From: Desmodus rotundus
Taxonomy: Eukaryota; Chordata; Mammalia; Chiroptera; Phyllostomidae
Length of the DNA: 64,000 nucleotides
Assembly (NCBI RefSeq): GCF_022682495.2
Contig: NC_071396.1
Span: forward strand, 18,845,735-18,909,734
Direction: 5' to 3'
Shown piece by piece: positions 45,745 through 56,515 of this stretch. A model generated the notes under the pieces. That model saw only the letters and a list, made by a program, of their open reading frames with translations. It did no database searches and was not told the origin of the DNA. Each line of letters opens with the position of its first letter. The first letter of the stretch is position 1. A program made the translations under genes and the position numbers.

Positions 45745-48060
45745 TTGGTACGGACGGCTCCTGACGGGTGGTGTCATTACCTACGCCTTTGATCTCAGCA
45801 CCAAAGCTAATGGCGCCCGACTTAGACTGTGATTTCCTAACTATTCTGGGAAGGAGGCTTATTCACGTGGTGTCCACGTCAGAGACTGCCCTCAAAGTAT
45901 CGAGTGGCCGCTAGTTCAAGAAAATGAGTTATCGAGCCTTGAACAAGATGCTTTTGAATGGAAAGCCATTTGGATTTTTACTTTTCATTTTGGGCAGAAA
46001 CACCAGCCTTGACATTTGTGCACCCCTGGAGGGCAGTAGTTCTGCAGCGTATTTTTGACTCAGGACTAGTCTCCTTCATCCCTCAGTCTGCCCGTGTGCT
46101 GGAGACGTGGCTGCCTGGGGAGATTTGCCCTAGGCTAGGACGCAAAGGACAAATCATTGTAAAACTGACTAGGCAGACGGGAGTGGGAAAGTGTTTCTGG
46201 TGCCTTTCTCCACCCCCCACCCTCCCCCGCCTCCAGCCTCCCTTCAGCCCTGCGGCAGGTAGTGCTAGACCCGGGTGGCCAGCCGCGCAGGTGCAGACTC
46301 GACGCTGGGACAGTGGGAGGAACAGAGGCACCCGGCATCCTGTCCACAGAGCGGCCCTGAGGTTATCGGGGCTGCCAGCCCGGTGTCTCATCTGGTGAAA
46401 CTAAAGCTCTTTGAGGATAGTGCCAGAGGTGCCCAGACTGGGCAAGTCATGCTGTGTGCCCAGGAAGCAGACTGCACAGAGAGGAGGTCCCAGGCATTTG
46501 CCAAGGTGACAGTGGAAAGGAGACTCGTGTCCCAGATCCCAGCACTGTCACGGCCCGTGGTGACTCTCCACCTGCCCCTGCTCTGGCCTTGTCTCCACCC
46601 AGAGGAGACTCTCCTCTCCCTCCTCCATCAGGGTGTGTTGTCTGCAGATTGGGGGCCATCAGGCCTGAGGCAGTGGGGAGAGATGACAAATTCATTCCTT
46701 TGTGCCTCCCTCTCAGCAAGGAGCACGGAGGGCCTGGGACCTAGAGGGCTGGCAGCGTCCAAGGGCACCAGACAGGCAAGGCCCCCCCAGCACGTGGTGT
46801 CAGCAGTGTAGGAAGTGGAAGGAGGGACGGGATGATTGTTTCTGTGAAGGGATTTAGACAAGAAGAAAGAGGTTCCCCGCTGCCTCTCCTACCACCTTCT
46901 AAAGGCCAAGTCACGTACATTTACTGAAATCCTTCAGCTGTAAAATGGGCCGATGCCAACCCACCCACATTGCTACTGAGGTATCTGCTCAACGAAGAAG
47001 TGGTTCAAGTGACAGGGAGGCTGTGCAGGTCACACACAGGGCTTGTGACAGTCACCACCTGCTTTACGGACACAGTGAGACAGGAAGTGGCAGAGAGGAA
47101 ATGAAAAGTTGCTCCAGGTGTCGGGATAACCAGGAACATGAAGTGCTTGAATCGCGCAGGAGGCGGTGTCGGGTGAGATCACAATGTTGTTTCCCGGGCA
47201 TGGGACTTTACCCTCTGGGGTGCTGGCTTTGGACAGAAATCAATGTTGTCGTCAGTCTGGGGCAGGACTTGAGGGCCCAGTCCCTGGGGTGCTGTCCAGG
47301 GAGGGTGGGTACTGGCGTGTGAGGTGGGTGCTGCTCTGGTCTGAGCTCACTGTGGCAATCTCCCAGAGCCTCTCAGTGACACGGGGATACCTGAGGGCAT
47401 GTGGCCTCAGCTCAACCGGGTCCAGCCATACAAAAGAAACAAGCACCCCAGGTAGGGCATCCTCTCCCGTCAGTCCTGGGCCAGCAGCTCTCGGGCCCTA
47501 GAGTCAGTCTTACTCCAGTGCCTTCCTGCCACAGTCAGGGGAACACCTGGTCCCCACAGACAACACAGGCCCCAACAGCAGCTGCTCCTTGGGGGCTTCA
47601 CAGCAGCGGCTGAACCCTCAGGAAGTCGACGGACGCTTTGAGGCCTGACACCCTCCACGGTACCCGTCATTCCTGCTCCCCGTGCGTGCTCACACACGGT
47701 GCAGAGCTCATCACACAGACACATTGCAGGACAGTTCTCTCGGGTTTGTTCACCAGGGCCCACACTGCTGCTCAGTTTTCATAATTGCAACTTTGCAAGG
47801 AAACCTGCCCCTCCTCAGAACAGTCTTTGGATTTGTGGTTTTCCTGAGGGAACTTTTCCCGGGAAGAAACAGTGCTTCTCTGTGGATAGCCACGTGTGCC
47901 TCTCCTGATTCCCAGTCTGCTTTCTCAGTCCCACGGAGACAGGCCAGAAACCCAACATCCCTTTGTCCCTGATGTTGCTGAACCATTCGGGGGCATCCTA
48001 CTACTTGCTGCCCACTAGACAAACCTCCAGAGAGTTTGGTGGAAAAGAAAGGAATCTTTC
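45745..48060. other. Intergenic or 3' UTR sequence, no recognised feature
   Basis: About 2.3 kb of GC-moderate single-copy-looking sequence downstream of HEATR1. Part may be 3' UTR if the early poly(A) signal is not used. Open frames on both strands (for example 46,275-46,811) show no family signature. Confidence 0.5.
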
Positions 48061-48072
48061 ATTGAACAGTCA

Positions 48073-48287
48073 GCCCTGGCTGGTGTGGCTTGGTGGACTG
48101 AGTGCAGGCCTGCAAACGAAAAGGTCACCACTTTGATTCCCAGTCAGGGCACATGCCATGGTTGTGGGCCGGGTCCCCAGTGCAGGGCATGTGAGAGGCA
48201 ACCAAGGGACATCTCTTGCGCTGACGTTACTCTCCCTCTCCCTCCCTTCCCCACTCAAAATAAGCAAAATCTGAAAAAGCACAACAA
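48073..48287 (+). mobile_element. Ves-type bat SINE with 8-bp target duplication
   Basis: Full-length forward copy: gccctggctggtgtggcttg, B-box area ctttgattcccagtcagggc, gagaggcaaccaagggacat and an A-rich tail. aacagtca at 48,065-48,072 and 48,288-48,295 brackets it. Confidence 0.88.
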
Positions 48288-48295
48288 AACAGTCA

Positions 48296-50460
48296 TATAA
48301 TTTGGAATGTCTAGTTTTTACCTCAAATGGGTAACAAAATAAGTGGAAGGAAAAAGTATGACATGAAAAAATAGCTATTTAAATATTTGTCATTGCGACT
48401 ACTATATAGATTTAAGAACTGAACATAACACAAGGACTAAAATCTGTTCACAGTGCTAACTACTAAAATCAAACTCTTTGGAAATAATGGCATGTTGCTG
48501 CATGACAGCCTGTGTCCTCTGAGACACAAATTGCCGTTAATGCTCTTCAAGCTCAGTTCAGAGTTTCGCCAGGAACCTACTTTCCCAACCCAAAGTGTCA
48601 TAAACATAGGTGGCTTAGCTGGTCCCCAGTTGCTGTCCGGGTTGAGGCATCCTTTGGAGTCTGTGCCTCCAGGCCTCTGCTCACAGGCAGTACTGGCCAG
48701 AGCTGGTAGCACCCCTGATGGGGGAGGGTAACGAACCGAATGACTTTTTGCTGGTCAGCACGTTCCTTTCAAAAGTGCTCTCCCAGAACCCCATGCATGC
48801 CAAAAGTCAGTGGGCGTGTCCAGCTTTCCCACCCAGGGGAGCCTGAGTGGCCACCTTTGCGGATCCCTCTTCTGGCCACTCTGTTTAGCAAAGGGGCAAA
48901 GTCTCCAGTTGTGCATGGGCAGTTCACAACTCTCCCCCGTTTCTGCAGGCGTATGTCCCCTCCCCTTACACTGACACTGTCTCCAGGACTCTCAAGGGAA
49001 CCAGGTGTGGAGCTGATGTTTCAGGGGGGCGGTGGGGCAACAGGCCAGGGAGCTGATGTCTTCAGGAGACCCCCCATACTGCAAGTGCCCCCCACAGGCC
49101 TGTGGCCACAAGCACACAGCATCTGAGCTGACCCCACTTCCAATGGCTGCAAATCCTGGTCCCCAAGTAAGAAAATAGCAAGAACTCAAGGAGCTAAGAT
49201 TACCAGGACCACAGCACCAGGATGGGAGACCCCTGACCCCACTGGAGACACCAGGCAGGTGGGTGTGAGATGAGGGGTTGGGGGCCCAGTGGGTCAACTG
49301 GCCACCCCTGGTGGCCTGTGGGGGACAGGGCTCGGGAGGCACATCCTGGTGTTCACCTGGTCTGCAGTCAGGACCCGCTCCCTTCATGAGGCAGCTCACA
49401 GAGCAGCAACTGCATCTCACAACCAAAAATTGCCACGCAGGTTTTGACAACAAAACATTTACTTCATTTGCGAATTTTGGGGGGATGTCCTAAATAAGTT
49501 GAAAAGTCATATGTACTTACAGGTTAATATATCAGTTTTATTACAAAAAAATATTGTACGAAATCTGAGAAGAGCTCTTCACTCCTGAACTCATTCAACA
49601 CGTGTGGGCTGCCCACTCATCTTTGGCCCTCGGGGTGCCTGGGTCTTGGGGGCGGGGCCTGCACAGCACACCTTTCAGGTGCGGCAAGGGGCAAGGAGAC
49701 AGGTGAACAAGAATGTCACTGTGTGGGGGGAGAAACTAAGAGCCATGAAGAAACCAGACTCAGGCGATGTGACTAGGGAGTGATGGGGACAACACTGGTT
49801 TCCTACAGGGCTGTAACAAACAGCCTCAGAGGGGGTGGCCCACGCCACAGAGGGAGGGCTCGCAGGGGCTGTGGGGCAGAACACTGAGGTGGGATCACAG
49901 GGCTGCACCCGTCCCGGAGGCTCCGGGAGGCCTCTGCCCGTGCTCAAAAGGTGGTGGCAGATCCACTCCTTACAGGACAATTCCATCCAGTGTTCCTGCC
50001 AAAGGCACTGCTGGCTTCCAGGGGGCCCTGGAACCTTTGTTCGTGGTCACTTTATCCAGCCTCAACTGGTCACCTTGGCCCCATGCTGACCCGAGATGGG
50101 TGGCAGGATTCCTCTATGACCCACCTTACCATTGTGACCTGTCTTAGTTCTGTGACCTATTGCCACCTGATACCAAACAGTGCTGGGGTGGGTCCTCAGC
50201 AGGGGCTCCCAAGCAGGGTCAGGGAAGGGCTCCCCAAGATCTTGTCATATTCAAACTCAGACTTGGCTGTTGAGACAGAGCGGGCCACGTGGACAATCGG
50301 GAAGCCACCCCCAAAGTGACAGCAAGTGCCCCCCAGGGCAGGGGCAGCCAGACTGGCCAGGGTGCAGGGCAGGAGCGGTGGCTTGAAAATGCCATCACAA
50401 CCATGGAGGCTGTAGGCACGAGAATGGTGCCATCTGGTTTGTAATTTTTAAAGGTGGTGC
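48296..50460. other. Intergenic sequence, no recognised gene
   Basis: About 2.2 kb. I see no coding exon of the expected convergent neighbour LGALS8 and no clear repeat. The only sign of a gene end is the minus-strand AATAAA at 49,537-49,542. Confidence 0.5.
49537..49542 (-). terminator. Possible minus-strand polyadenylation signal
   Basis: TTTATT on the + strand gives AATAAA on the minus strand, in the context ttttttgtaataaaactgat. In human, LGALS8 ends convergently near HEATR1, so this could end a long LGALS8 3' UTR. No coding sequence supports it here. Confidence 0.25.
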
Positions 50461-50462
50461 TG

Positions 50463-50660
50463 TGATAGGACATTTGAAATCATACTTGAGATGTGTCTTG
50501 AGAGCACAGGTAGGATTTAGACAGATGAAGACGGTGAGACGCGCTCCAGGGACAGAGACCTGGGCATGCGGCCCGGAGGCAGGAGACATGAAGACCAGAG
50601 GCTGGAGCACAGGCTCCAGAGAGACCCGTGAGTGACGGCACAGGGCAGGGTAACAGGAGA
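50463..50660 (+). repeat. Left arm of inverted duplication flanking the minisatellite
   Basis: Read on the minus strand this flank runs ...gtctcctgttaccctgcc..., ...gtctcctgcctccgggccgc..., ...ctggagcgcgtctcaccgtc..., cttcatctg. The same order appears on the + strand at 53,463-53,640. The two are inverted copies at roughly three-quarters identity by eye. Confidence 0.8.
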
Positions 50661-53235
50661 CTCTCCATGGAAGGGACAGGACTGGGGGATAGGGGAGCCC
50701 CTGTGGGAGGACAGGGCAGAGGGAACAGAGGACCGTCCATGGAGGGGGCCAGGTGGGGTTATAGGGGACCCTGCATGGATGGTACAGAGTAGGGGGGATA
50801 GAGGGCCGTCCATGGAGGGGCCAGGGCAGGGGAGATAGAGGACCATCCATGGAGGGGGCAGCATCGGGGGATAAGGGACCCTCAATGGTGGGGGCAGGGT
50901 GGAGCAATGGGGATCCTCTACAGAGGGGGAAGGTCGGGGTGGTATGGGAACCTCCATGGAGAGGGTGGGGTGGGGCTTACGGGACTCTCCATGGAGGGGC
51001 AGGTAAAGGGGGGAAGGGGACACTTCCTGGAGGTAACAGAGCAGGGAGGGTGTATAGTGTACCCTCCATTGAGGGGCAGGGCAGGGGTGGGGGTAGGGAC
51101 CCTCCATGGAGGGGATAGGGCAGAGGAGGTCTGGGACCATCCATGGTAGGGACAAGACAGAGTGTGTAGTGGACCTTCCATGGAGGGGGCAGATTGGGGC
51201 GATAGGGGTCCCTCCATGGAAGGGACAGGGCAGGGGGTATAGGGGACCCTCCTTGGAGGGGACAGGGCAGGGGGAAGATTTCCCTCCTTAGAGGAGACGG
51301 GATGTTAGGGGAACCTGTTTGCAGGGACAGTGAGGGTGGTTGAGTTCCCTCCTTGGAGGAGATGGGAGGTAGGGGTCCCTCCATGGAGGGGACAGGGTAG
51401 GGGGATAGAAGACCCTCCATGGATGGTGCAGGACAGAGGGTGTAGGGGCCTATCCATGGACAGTGCAGGGAGGGGGTGGGGCCTACCATGAATGGGGCAG
51501 GCTGTGGGTGTATGGGACCCTCCATGGACAGGGCAAGGTGGGGGTTTGGGGACCCTCCATGGAGTGGCAGGGCAGGGTGTAGGGTCCCCTCCTTGGAGGA
51601 ATCGGCAGTGGGGGGTAGCAGTCCCTCTATGGAGGGAACAGGGCATGGGTGGTAGGGGACCCTCCATGGAGGGGGCAGGGCAGGGTGGTACTGGACACTC
51701 CTTGGAGGAGCAGCACAGGGGATGGCAGGGACCCTCCATGGAGGGGCAGCAGACTATAGGGGACCTCCAATGGAGGGGGCAGGGCAGAGGGTATAGGGGA
51801 CCTGCATGAGGCCAGGGTTAGGATAGTAGGGGAACCCCCATGGAGTGGACAGGACACGGGAGTAGAGGTACCTTCTTGAAGGGGGCGCAGGGTATTGGAC
51901 CCTCCATGGAGTTGAAAGGGAAGAGGGGGTAGGGTACCATCCAAGGAGGGGACAGGGCCAGGGTGGTAAGGGATCCTCCATGGAAGGGGCAGGTTGGAGG
52001 TAGGGGGTCCTCCATGGAGGGGGCATGGTGGAGGTAGGGGGTCCATGGAGGGGGGGCAGGGTGGAGGTAGGGGACCCTCCATGTGGGAGACAGGGCCAGG
52101 GGTTAGGATACCCTCCATGGAGGAAACAGCAGGGCAGGTGTATAGTGGACCCGCAATGGAGGATAAAGGCAGAGGGTTTAGGGACCCTTCACAGAAGGGA
52201 CAGGATAGAGGAGCTAGGGGACCCTCCATGGAGGAGGCATGGCTGAGGGCGTTGGGGACACTCCATGGAAGGAGCAAGGCAGGGGTTCTATGGGACCCAC
52301 CATGGAGTGGCAGGGTGGGTGCAGGGTCCCTTCCTTGGAGGAACTGGGGGTTGGGTGGTAGGGGTCCCTCCATGGAGGGAACAGGGCATGAGTGGTATGG
52401 CTCCTCAAAGGAGGGAGCCGTCCAGATGGTGTAGGGGATCCTGCATGGAGGGGCCAGGGCAGAGCATATAGGGGACCCTCCATGGAGGCTGCAGGGTGGG
52501 GGTGGTACAGGACCCTCCTTGGAGGGGTCAGTCAGGGATGGCAGGAGCCCCCCCATGGAGAGGGTATGGTGGGAGATAGGGTTCCCTCCTTGGAGGAGAC
52601 GGGGTAGGGGACCTCCATGGAGGGGACAAGGCAGAGGAGGTAGGGGACCCTCCATGGATGGGACCAGGCAGAGGGAGTCGAACACTCTATGGAGGGGGCA
52701 GGGCGGGGAGGGTAGGAGACCCTCTATAGTTGACAGGGTGGGGGATGGTAGGGGACCCTCCAAGGAGGGTGCAGGATTGGGGAGTAGGAGACTCTCCTTG
52801 GAGGGTATAGGACAGAGGGTTTGGGGACCCTCCATGGAGTGGATAGGGCAGTGGGGTAGAGGTACCTCTTTGGAAGGGATGCAGGGTAGGGGACCCTCCA
52901 TGGAGGTGGAAGGGAAGAGGGGGTAGGGTACCCTCCAAGGAAGGGACAGGGTGAAGGTAGGAGATCCTCCATGGAGGGGCCCATAGGAGGAATAGTACCT
53001 CCATGGAGGAAGGGGGTCCTCCATCCAGGGGGATAGGGTGTGGGAAAAGGGGAACCTGAAGGGGTCAGAGTGGGAATAGGGTTCCCTCCTTGGAGGAGAC
53101 TGGGGTAGTGGACCCTCCCTGGGGACAGGGCAGAGGAGGTAGGGGAAACTCCATGGAGGGGACCAGGCAGAGGGGGTAGAGGATCCTCCATGGAGGGGGC
53201 AGAGCATGGTAGGGGACCCTCCATGATGGGGAAGG
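50651..53235 (+). repeat. Minisatellite, ~36-37 bp unit with palindromic core
   Basis: About 70 units over 2.6 kb. A typical unit reads GGGGACCCTCCATGGAGGG followed by GGCAGGGCAGGGGGTATA-like sequence. CCTCCATGGAGG is a perfect 12-base palindrome. Measured core-to-core spacings near 50,811-50,955 are 35-37 bp; elsewhere units vary in length, so the array is irregular. The + strand is G-rich with repeated GGG runs. Some units carry the variant CCTCCTTGGAGG. Confidence 0.95.
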
Positions 53236-53279
53236 GTAGGGATGACATGGGAGGGGGGATGGGTAACAGGAGATACTTC

Positions 53280-53450
53280 CCTATCATGGAGGTTCCTTGC
53301 CCCCTCTGTCCTGCCCCCTCAATGGAGGTTCCCCTGTCCCCCCTGCACTGTACCTCCCCTTGTCCCCTGTCCCTCTGCCTTGCTCCTTCCTGGTCTTCTG
53401 TTCTCCCTGTCCTGCTTCCACTATGGAGGGCCCCCTGTCCCCCTGCCCTC
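53280..53450 (-). repeat. Minisatellite units in reversed orientation
   Basis: From about 53,280 the + strand becomes C-rich: catggaggttccttgccccc, ctgccccctcaatggaggtt and ctatggagggccccctgtcc. These are reverse complements of the array unit (gcagggggaccctccatgg order inverted). The switch point is near 53,240-53,280. Confidence 0.75.
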
Positions 53451-53462
53451 CCTTCTTCGTAG

Positions 53463-53640
53463 AGGCTCTCCTGTTCCCCTGCCTGTCCCTCACTCGCAGG
53501 CCTCTGAGGGGCGGGTGCTGCGGTCTGCTGGCTTCACCTCTCCTGCCTCCTGGCTGCGGGTCCACTCTCTGTACCTGGAGCACACCTCCCCGTCTTCATC
53601 TGAGTGATTTTCTGCCGGTGTGCCATGCAGATTTTTAAAA
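53463..53640 (-). repeat. Right arm of inverted duplication
   Basis: gctctcctgttcccctgcct, cctctcctgcctcctggctg, gtacctggagcacacctccc and cgtcttcatctgagtg match the reverse complement of 50,463-50,660 in the same order. Confidence 0.8.
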
Positions 53641-53649
53641 CTTGCAATG

Positions 53650-54160
53650 TCTGACTCTTTAGTAGGGGCACTGACCCCCTCCCCTTAGGCTGTGCAAGGT
53701 GAGAAACGGCAACCTGCTTTCAAGCAGGAGCCTAAAGAAATGTCTTCCTAGGCCTGTTGGGCATTTCAGGATGTAGGAAATGTAATGGTCGATTCATCAA
53801 AAACATCTAAGGAAAGAAAAGAGGGGAGAAGTCGAAATGAGAAAACCAGAAAGAAAAACTGGAAAAGAAGAAAATGATGAAATCCTTGAATAGAGACCCG
53901 TGCCCCTGACTGTCCAGTCAGATACTGCAGGTTTAAAACGTCTGGCCGCACACCAGCCCGGCGTGGCACACCTGCTGAAAATCGCTGCTCCAAATCCTAC
54001 CTGCTCTCCAGACACGTCTCAACCATCATTTCAAATGTCAAATCACAGCGTTACCTCCAGAGGGGAGGGGGTGGGGGAGCAGAAGAGGGAATGGGGAGAG
54101 AAGGGAGGGTGGAAGTGGCTGGGGTGGGGAACACACTGTACAGACGCTGCATCCCAGCTT
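53650..54160. other. Sequence between minisatellite locus and repeat nest
   Basis: About 0.5 kb with a G/A-rich stretch at 54,060-54,120. No gene or clear repeat recognised. Confidence 0.5.
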
Positions 54161-54235
54161 TGTATTCCTGACACCTACGAGTATGTAATTTTGCTAACCG
54201 GTGTCACCCAGTAAATTCAATGGAAAATGACATAG
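54160..54235 (+). mobile_element. L1 3'-terminus fragment
   Basis: ttcctgacacctacgagtat, gtaattttgctaaccggtgt and cacccagtaaattcaatgga mirror the bat L1 3' end (acacctgaaacctat... caatgtcaccccagtagattcaat) at 60,690-60,745. Confidence 0.6.
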
Positions 54236-54239
54236 AGGT

Positions 54240-54305
54240 GGGGGCCTTTGAGAGTCATTAGGTCATGAGGGCGGAGCCCTCGTGAAGGGGGATAGCCCTG
54301 GACAA
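54240..54305 (+). mobile_element. MaLR (MST/THE1-type) LTR fragment
   Basis: gcctttgagagtcattaggt, catgagggcggagccctcgt and gaagggggatagccctgg match the LTR stretch ggtgattaggtcatgagggtggagccctcatga of this family. Only about 65 bp remain. Confidence 0.6.
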
Positions 54306-54339
54306 GACACCCCTTCCTAGACTTACTGAGGGGATCACT

Positions 54340-54470
54340 TCATACATCATATAAATGTCTAATCACTCTGCGGTACCCCTGGAACAAATACTGAATGTCA
54401 ACTCTAATTTATGTATTAAAAAAGTTAAAATACAAAAACCCATGAAATGAAATAAAAGTCAATTTAAAAT
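54340..54470 (+). mobile_element. Second L1 3'-terminus fragment
   Basis: aaatgtctaatcactctgcg, gtacccctggaacaaatact and gaatgtcaactctaatttat followed by an A-rich tail resemble an older L1 3' end (cactatgttgtacacctgaaactaatata). Confidence 0.45.
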
Positions 54471-54488
54471 ATATTTTTAAAATAGACT

Positions 54489-54796
54489 GTATATTGCTGT
54501 GTATAATGCACACCCAATTTTTTGGCCCACATTTTCAGGAAAGAAATATTTTGTTTTAATATTTTAATTCAATTTTTCATTTATCTATACTTAGACACTT
54601 GGAATTTTTATTATGAAGGAATTTTAGCATTTATTGTTGAACATATTATGGTATAAGAAACTTTACATAAGAAATAATTACAAACACACGAACAGATACT
54701 TGGTAATTCGGGTAGTACCCACGTATAATGTGCATACTTACACCCCAGCCCAAATCTGGGCAAAATAGTGGGCATTATACAAGGCAGAATATGGTA
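54489..54796. mobile_element. Candidate MITE with long terminal inverted repeats
   Basis: The left end contains tgtataatgcacaccca; the right end read in reverse gives tgtataatgcccactattttgccc. The shared block ATATT..TG...TGTATAATGC.CAC and the following AATTTTTTGGCCCA/TATTTTGCCCAGA region form inverted repeats of about 35 bp. A third related motif (cacgtataatgtgcata) lies at 54,719. About 308 bp, AT-rich interior, no coding capacity. A TA on each side would suit a Tc1/mariner-type element. Confidence 0.45.
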
Positions 54797-55330
54797 ACGC
54801 AGAGTGATCTTTACAATACATAAATCCGATGGCGCCATTCTCATGCTAAAGCCCTGCTGGCTGAGCCAGAGTCAGCGGTGCAGTCTCATTGCTGGGAGGG
54901 GCTCGCACTGCAGGGAGAGGAGGGGCCTGTGTCTTCCTCCCGGAGCCACCTTCACTGTTCTGGTGGCATCTGGCAGTGGTGCAGGTGGAACTCTGCTTCC
55001 CTGGGAGGAGGCTAAGCATTCACTTTGGCTGCTCAGTTCTAGTGTGGGAGTAGACACGCACCCACACAAAGTTGTTTTTTAAGCCTTAGTGGTTCTCATA
55101 GCATTTTCCACCCACCTGAGAAACCTTCATGCACCCCTGCCCCTTGTCCTCCCAGCCTGGGGGCATAAGGCCGAGAGAGTGCTGCCCAAGCAGCCAGTGA
55201 ACATGCGTCTGCTCGGACGTCTCAACAGAACTGCAGCTGAATTAAGAAACAAATGGAGGGAGGCATCTGCGAGGATGAGCCGCACGTGAGGGGACTAAAC
55301 TTTTCATGACCTGGTGACGGGATCACAGCT
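54797..55330. other. Unassigned sequence before the L1
   Basis: About 0.5 kb between the TIR element and the presumed L1 5' part. No gene or repeat recognised. Confidence 0.4.
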
Positions 55331-55599
55331 GCATGAGCCCACCAGGCTCTCACTCCATCGCCGCAGCCCAGAGCACCCATGGATCATCCATAGCAGGAAG
55401 CAGCTCCCTGGCCTCTGAGAGCCCACGGACCCTCTGCGGAGCCCTTGAGCTCATCTGGCTGATCTCAGACTGTGGATCCTGGACACTGGAAGTCCTGGAA
55501 TGTCACCTGTCTCAACATTGTAATTCCACTCTTACAAGGGAAGCCAGGTCTGGGTGCTTTGCACACTGCTCAAAGATGTGTGAGCACCCCGAGGGGGGC

Positions 55600-56250
55600 A
55601 GCTAGACCTGGTTACCCTGGGACGCGTGCAGAAGGGCCTCAGACCCGGCACTGACACCGAGTTCAACCTGCGTCAGTCTGGAGATCACCCCTCGCCCCTC
55701 CCTGAGCCATGCGGAGGTGGGTCTTGAAGTACTTGGGACATTTGCTGAGCTGCCCCAGGGCTTGGTGCTGGTAAAAGCAGCCTTGGTGCACTTCTTGGAA
55801 CTTTCTGGTCTCACTCAGGCCCAGAAGAGCAGCCACGAACTGTGCATTGCTTTGTAGCTTGAGGCAGGTTGCCAAGTGCCAGCATGGGAAGCATCTGGCA
55901 TCGGCTGTCACCAAAGTCCCTCTCAAGAAGCCCCAGACCCAACACAACAAGTGGCAAGCTTCAGACATCAGAGCAAGATCCAATTAACTTCACAAGCAGC
56001 ATATCCAGAGGGATCACGACAGGCCCCCAACTTCACTGAGGCAAATGCCACTCCGCGTGGTCAGCACCTGTCCAGCAGTTCATACACCGTGGTTGCTGTT
56101 GGGCCTCACAGTCAGCCAGCCTGAGGTTCGACCCCACACAGGAATGCAACAATAGCAATCAAGACTCAATTACAACAGGAGGGCCCACACAACCCCTGCA
56201 AGGGATGTCCCTGGGGCACCCAGAAGAAATTGGCACAAAATATTCAACAT
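55600..56250 (+). mobile_element. Probable L1 5' region (bat type)
   Basis: acctgcgtcagtctggagat, ccctgagccatgcggaggtg, tttgctgagctgccccaggg and agcaatcaagactcaattac follow the 5' region of bat L1 elements as I remember it, in sense orientation. The start may be further left. ORF1 is not recognisable between it and the endonuclease part. Confidence 0.45.
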
Positions 56251-56320
56251 GATGAAAAAGCAAGGACCTACAACCAAGACTACTCTACCCAGCAAGACCA
56301 TCATTTAAAATTGGAAGAAC

Positions 56321-56515
56321 TCTGGCCCAATGGCTCAGTTGGTTGGAATGTAGTCCCAGTGTACCAGGGTTGAGGGTTCAAAACCAGTTGGAGCATATAC
56401 AAGAGTCAACCAATGAGTGTGTAGCTGGGTTGAACAAGAAGTCACTGTCTTTCTTTCTCACTTCTTATGTCTTTAAAATTAATGAATTAAAATTTTAAGA
56501 AACAACAAATCTGAA
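56321..56515 (+). mobile_element. Ves-type SINE inside the L1
   Basis: tggcccaatggctcagttgg, gggttgagggttcaaaacca and the ctgtctttctttctcactt tract form a degenerate forward Ves copy. L1 sequence resumes at agaaataaaaagctctccag. Confidence 0.7.

Noticed and set aside
46275..46811. 178-codon open frame downstream of HEATR1
   Set aside because: No recognisable family, overlapping open frames on both strands, typical of GC-rich non-coding sequence.
51627..53207. Proline-rich 526-residue protein gene on the minus strand
   Set aside because: It lies wholly in the minisatellite; the other two frames are also open, unit length changes frame repeatedly, and no start context, splice site or non-repeat domain is seen.
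50651..53235. CRISPR-like repeat array
   Set aside because: Units are directly tandem and variable with no unique spacers, and the host is a mammal.
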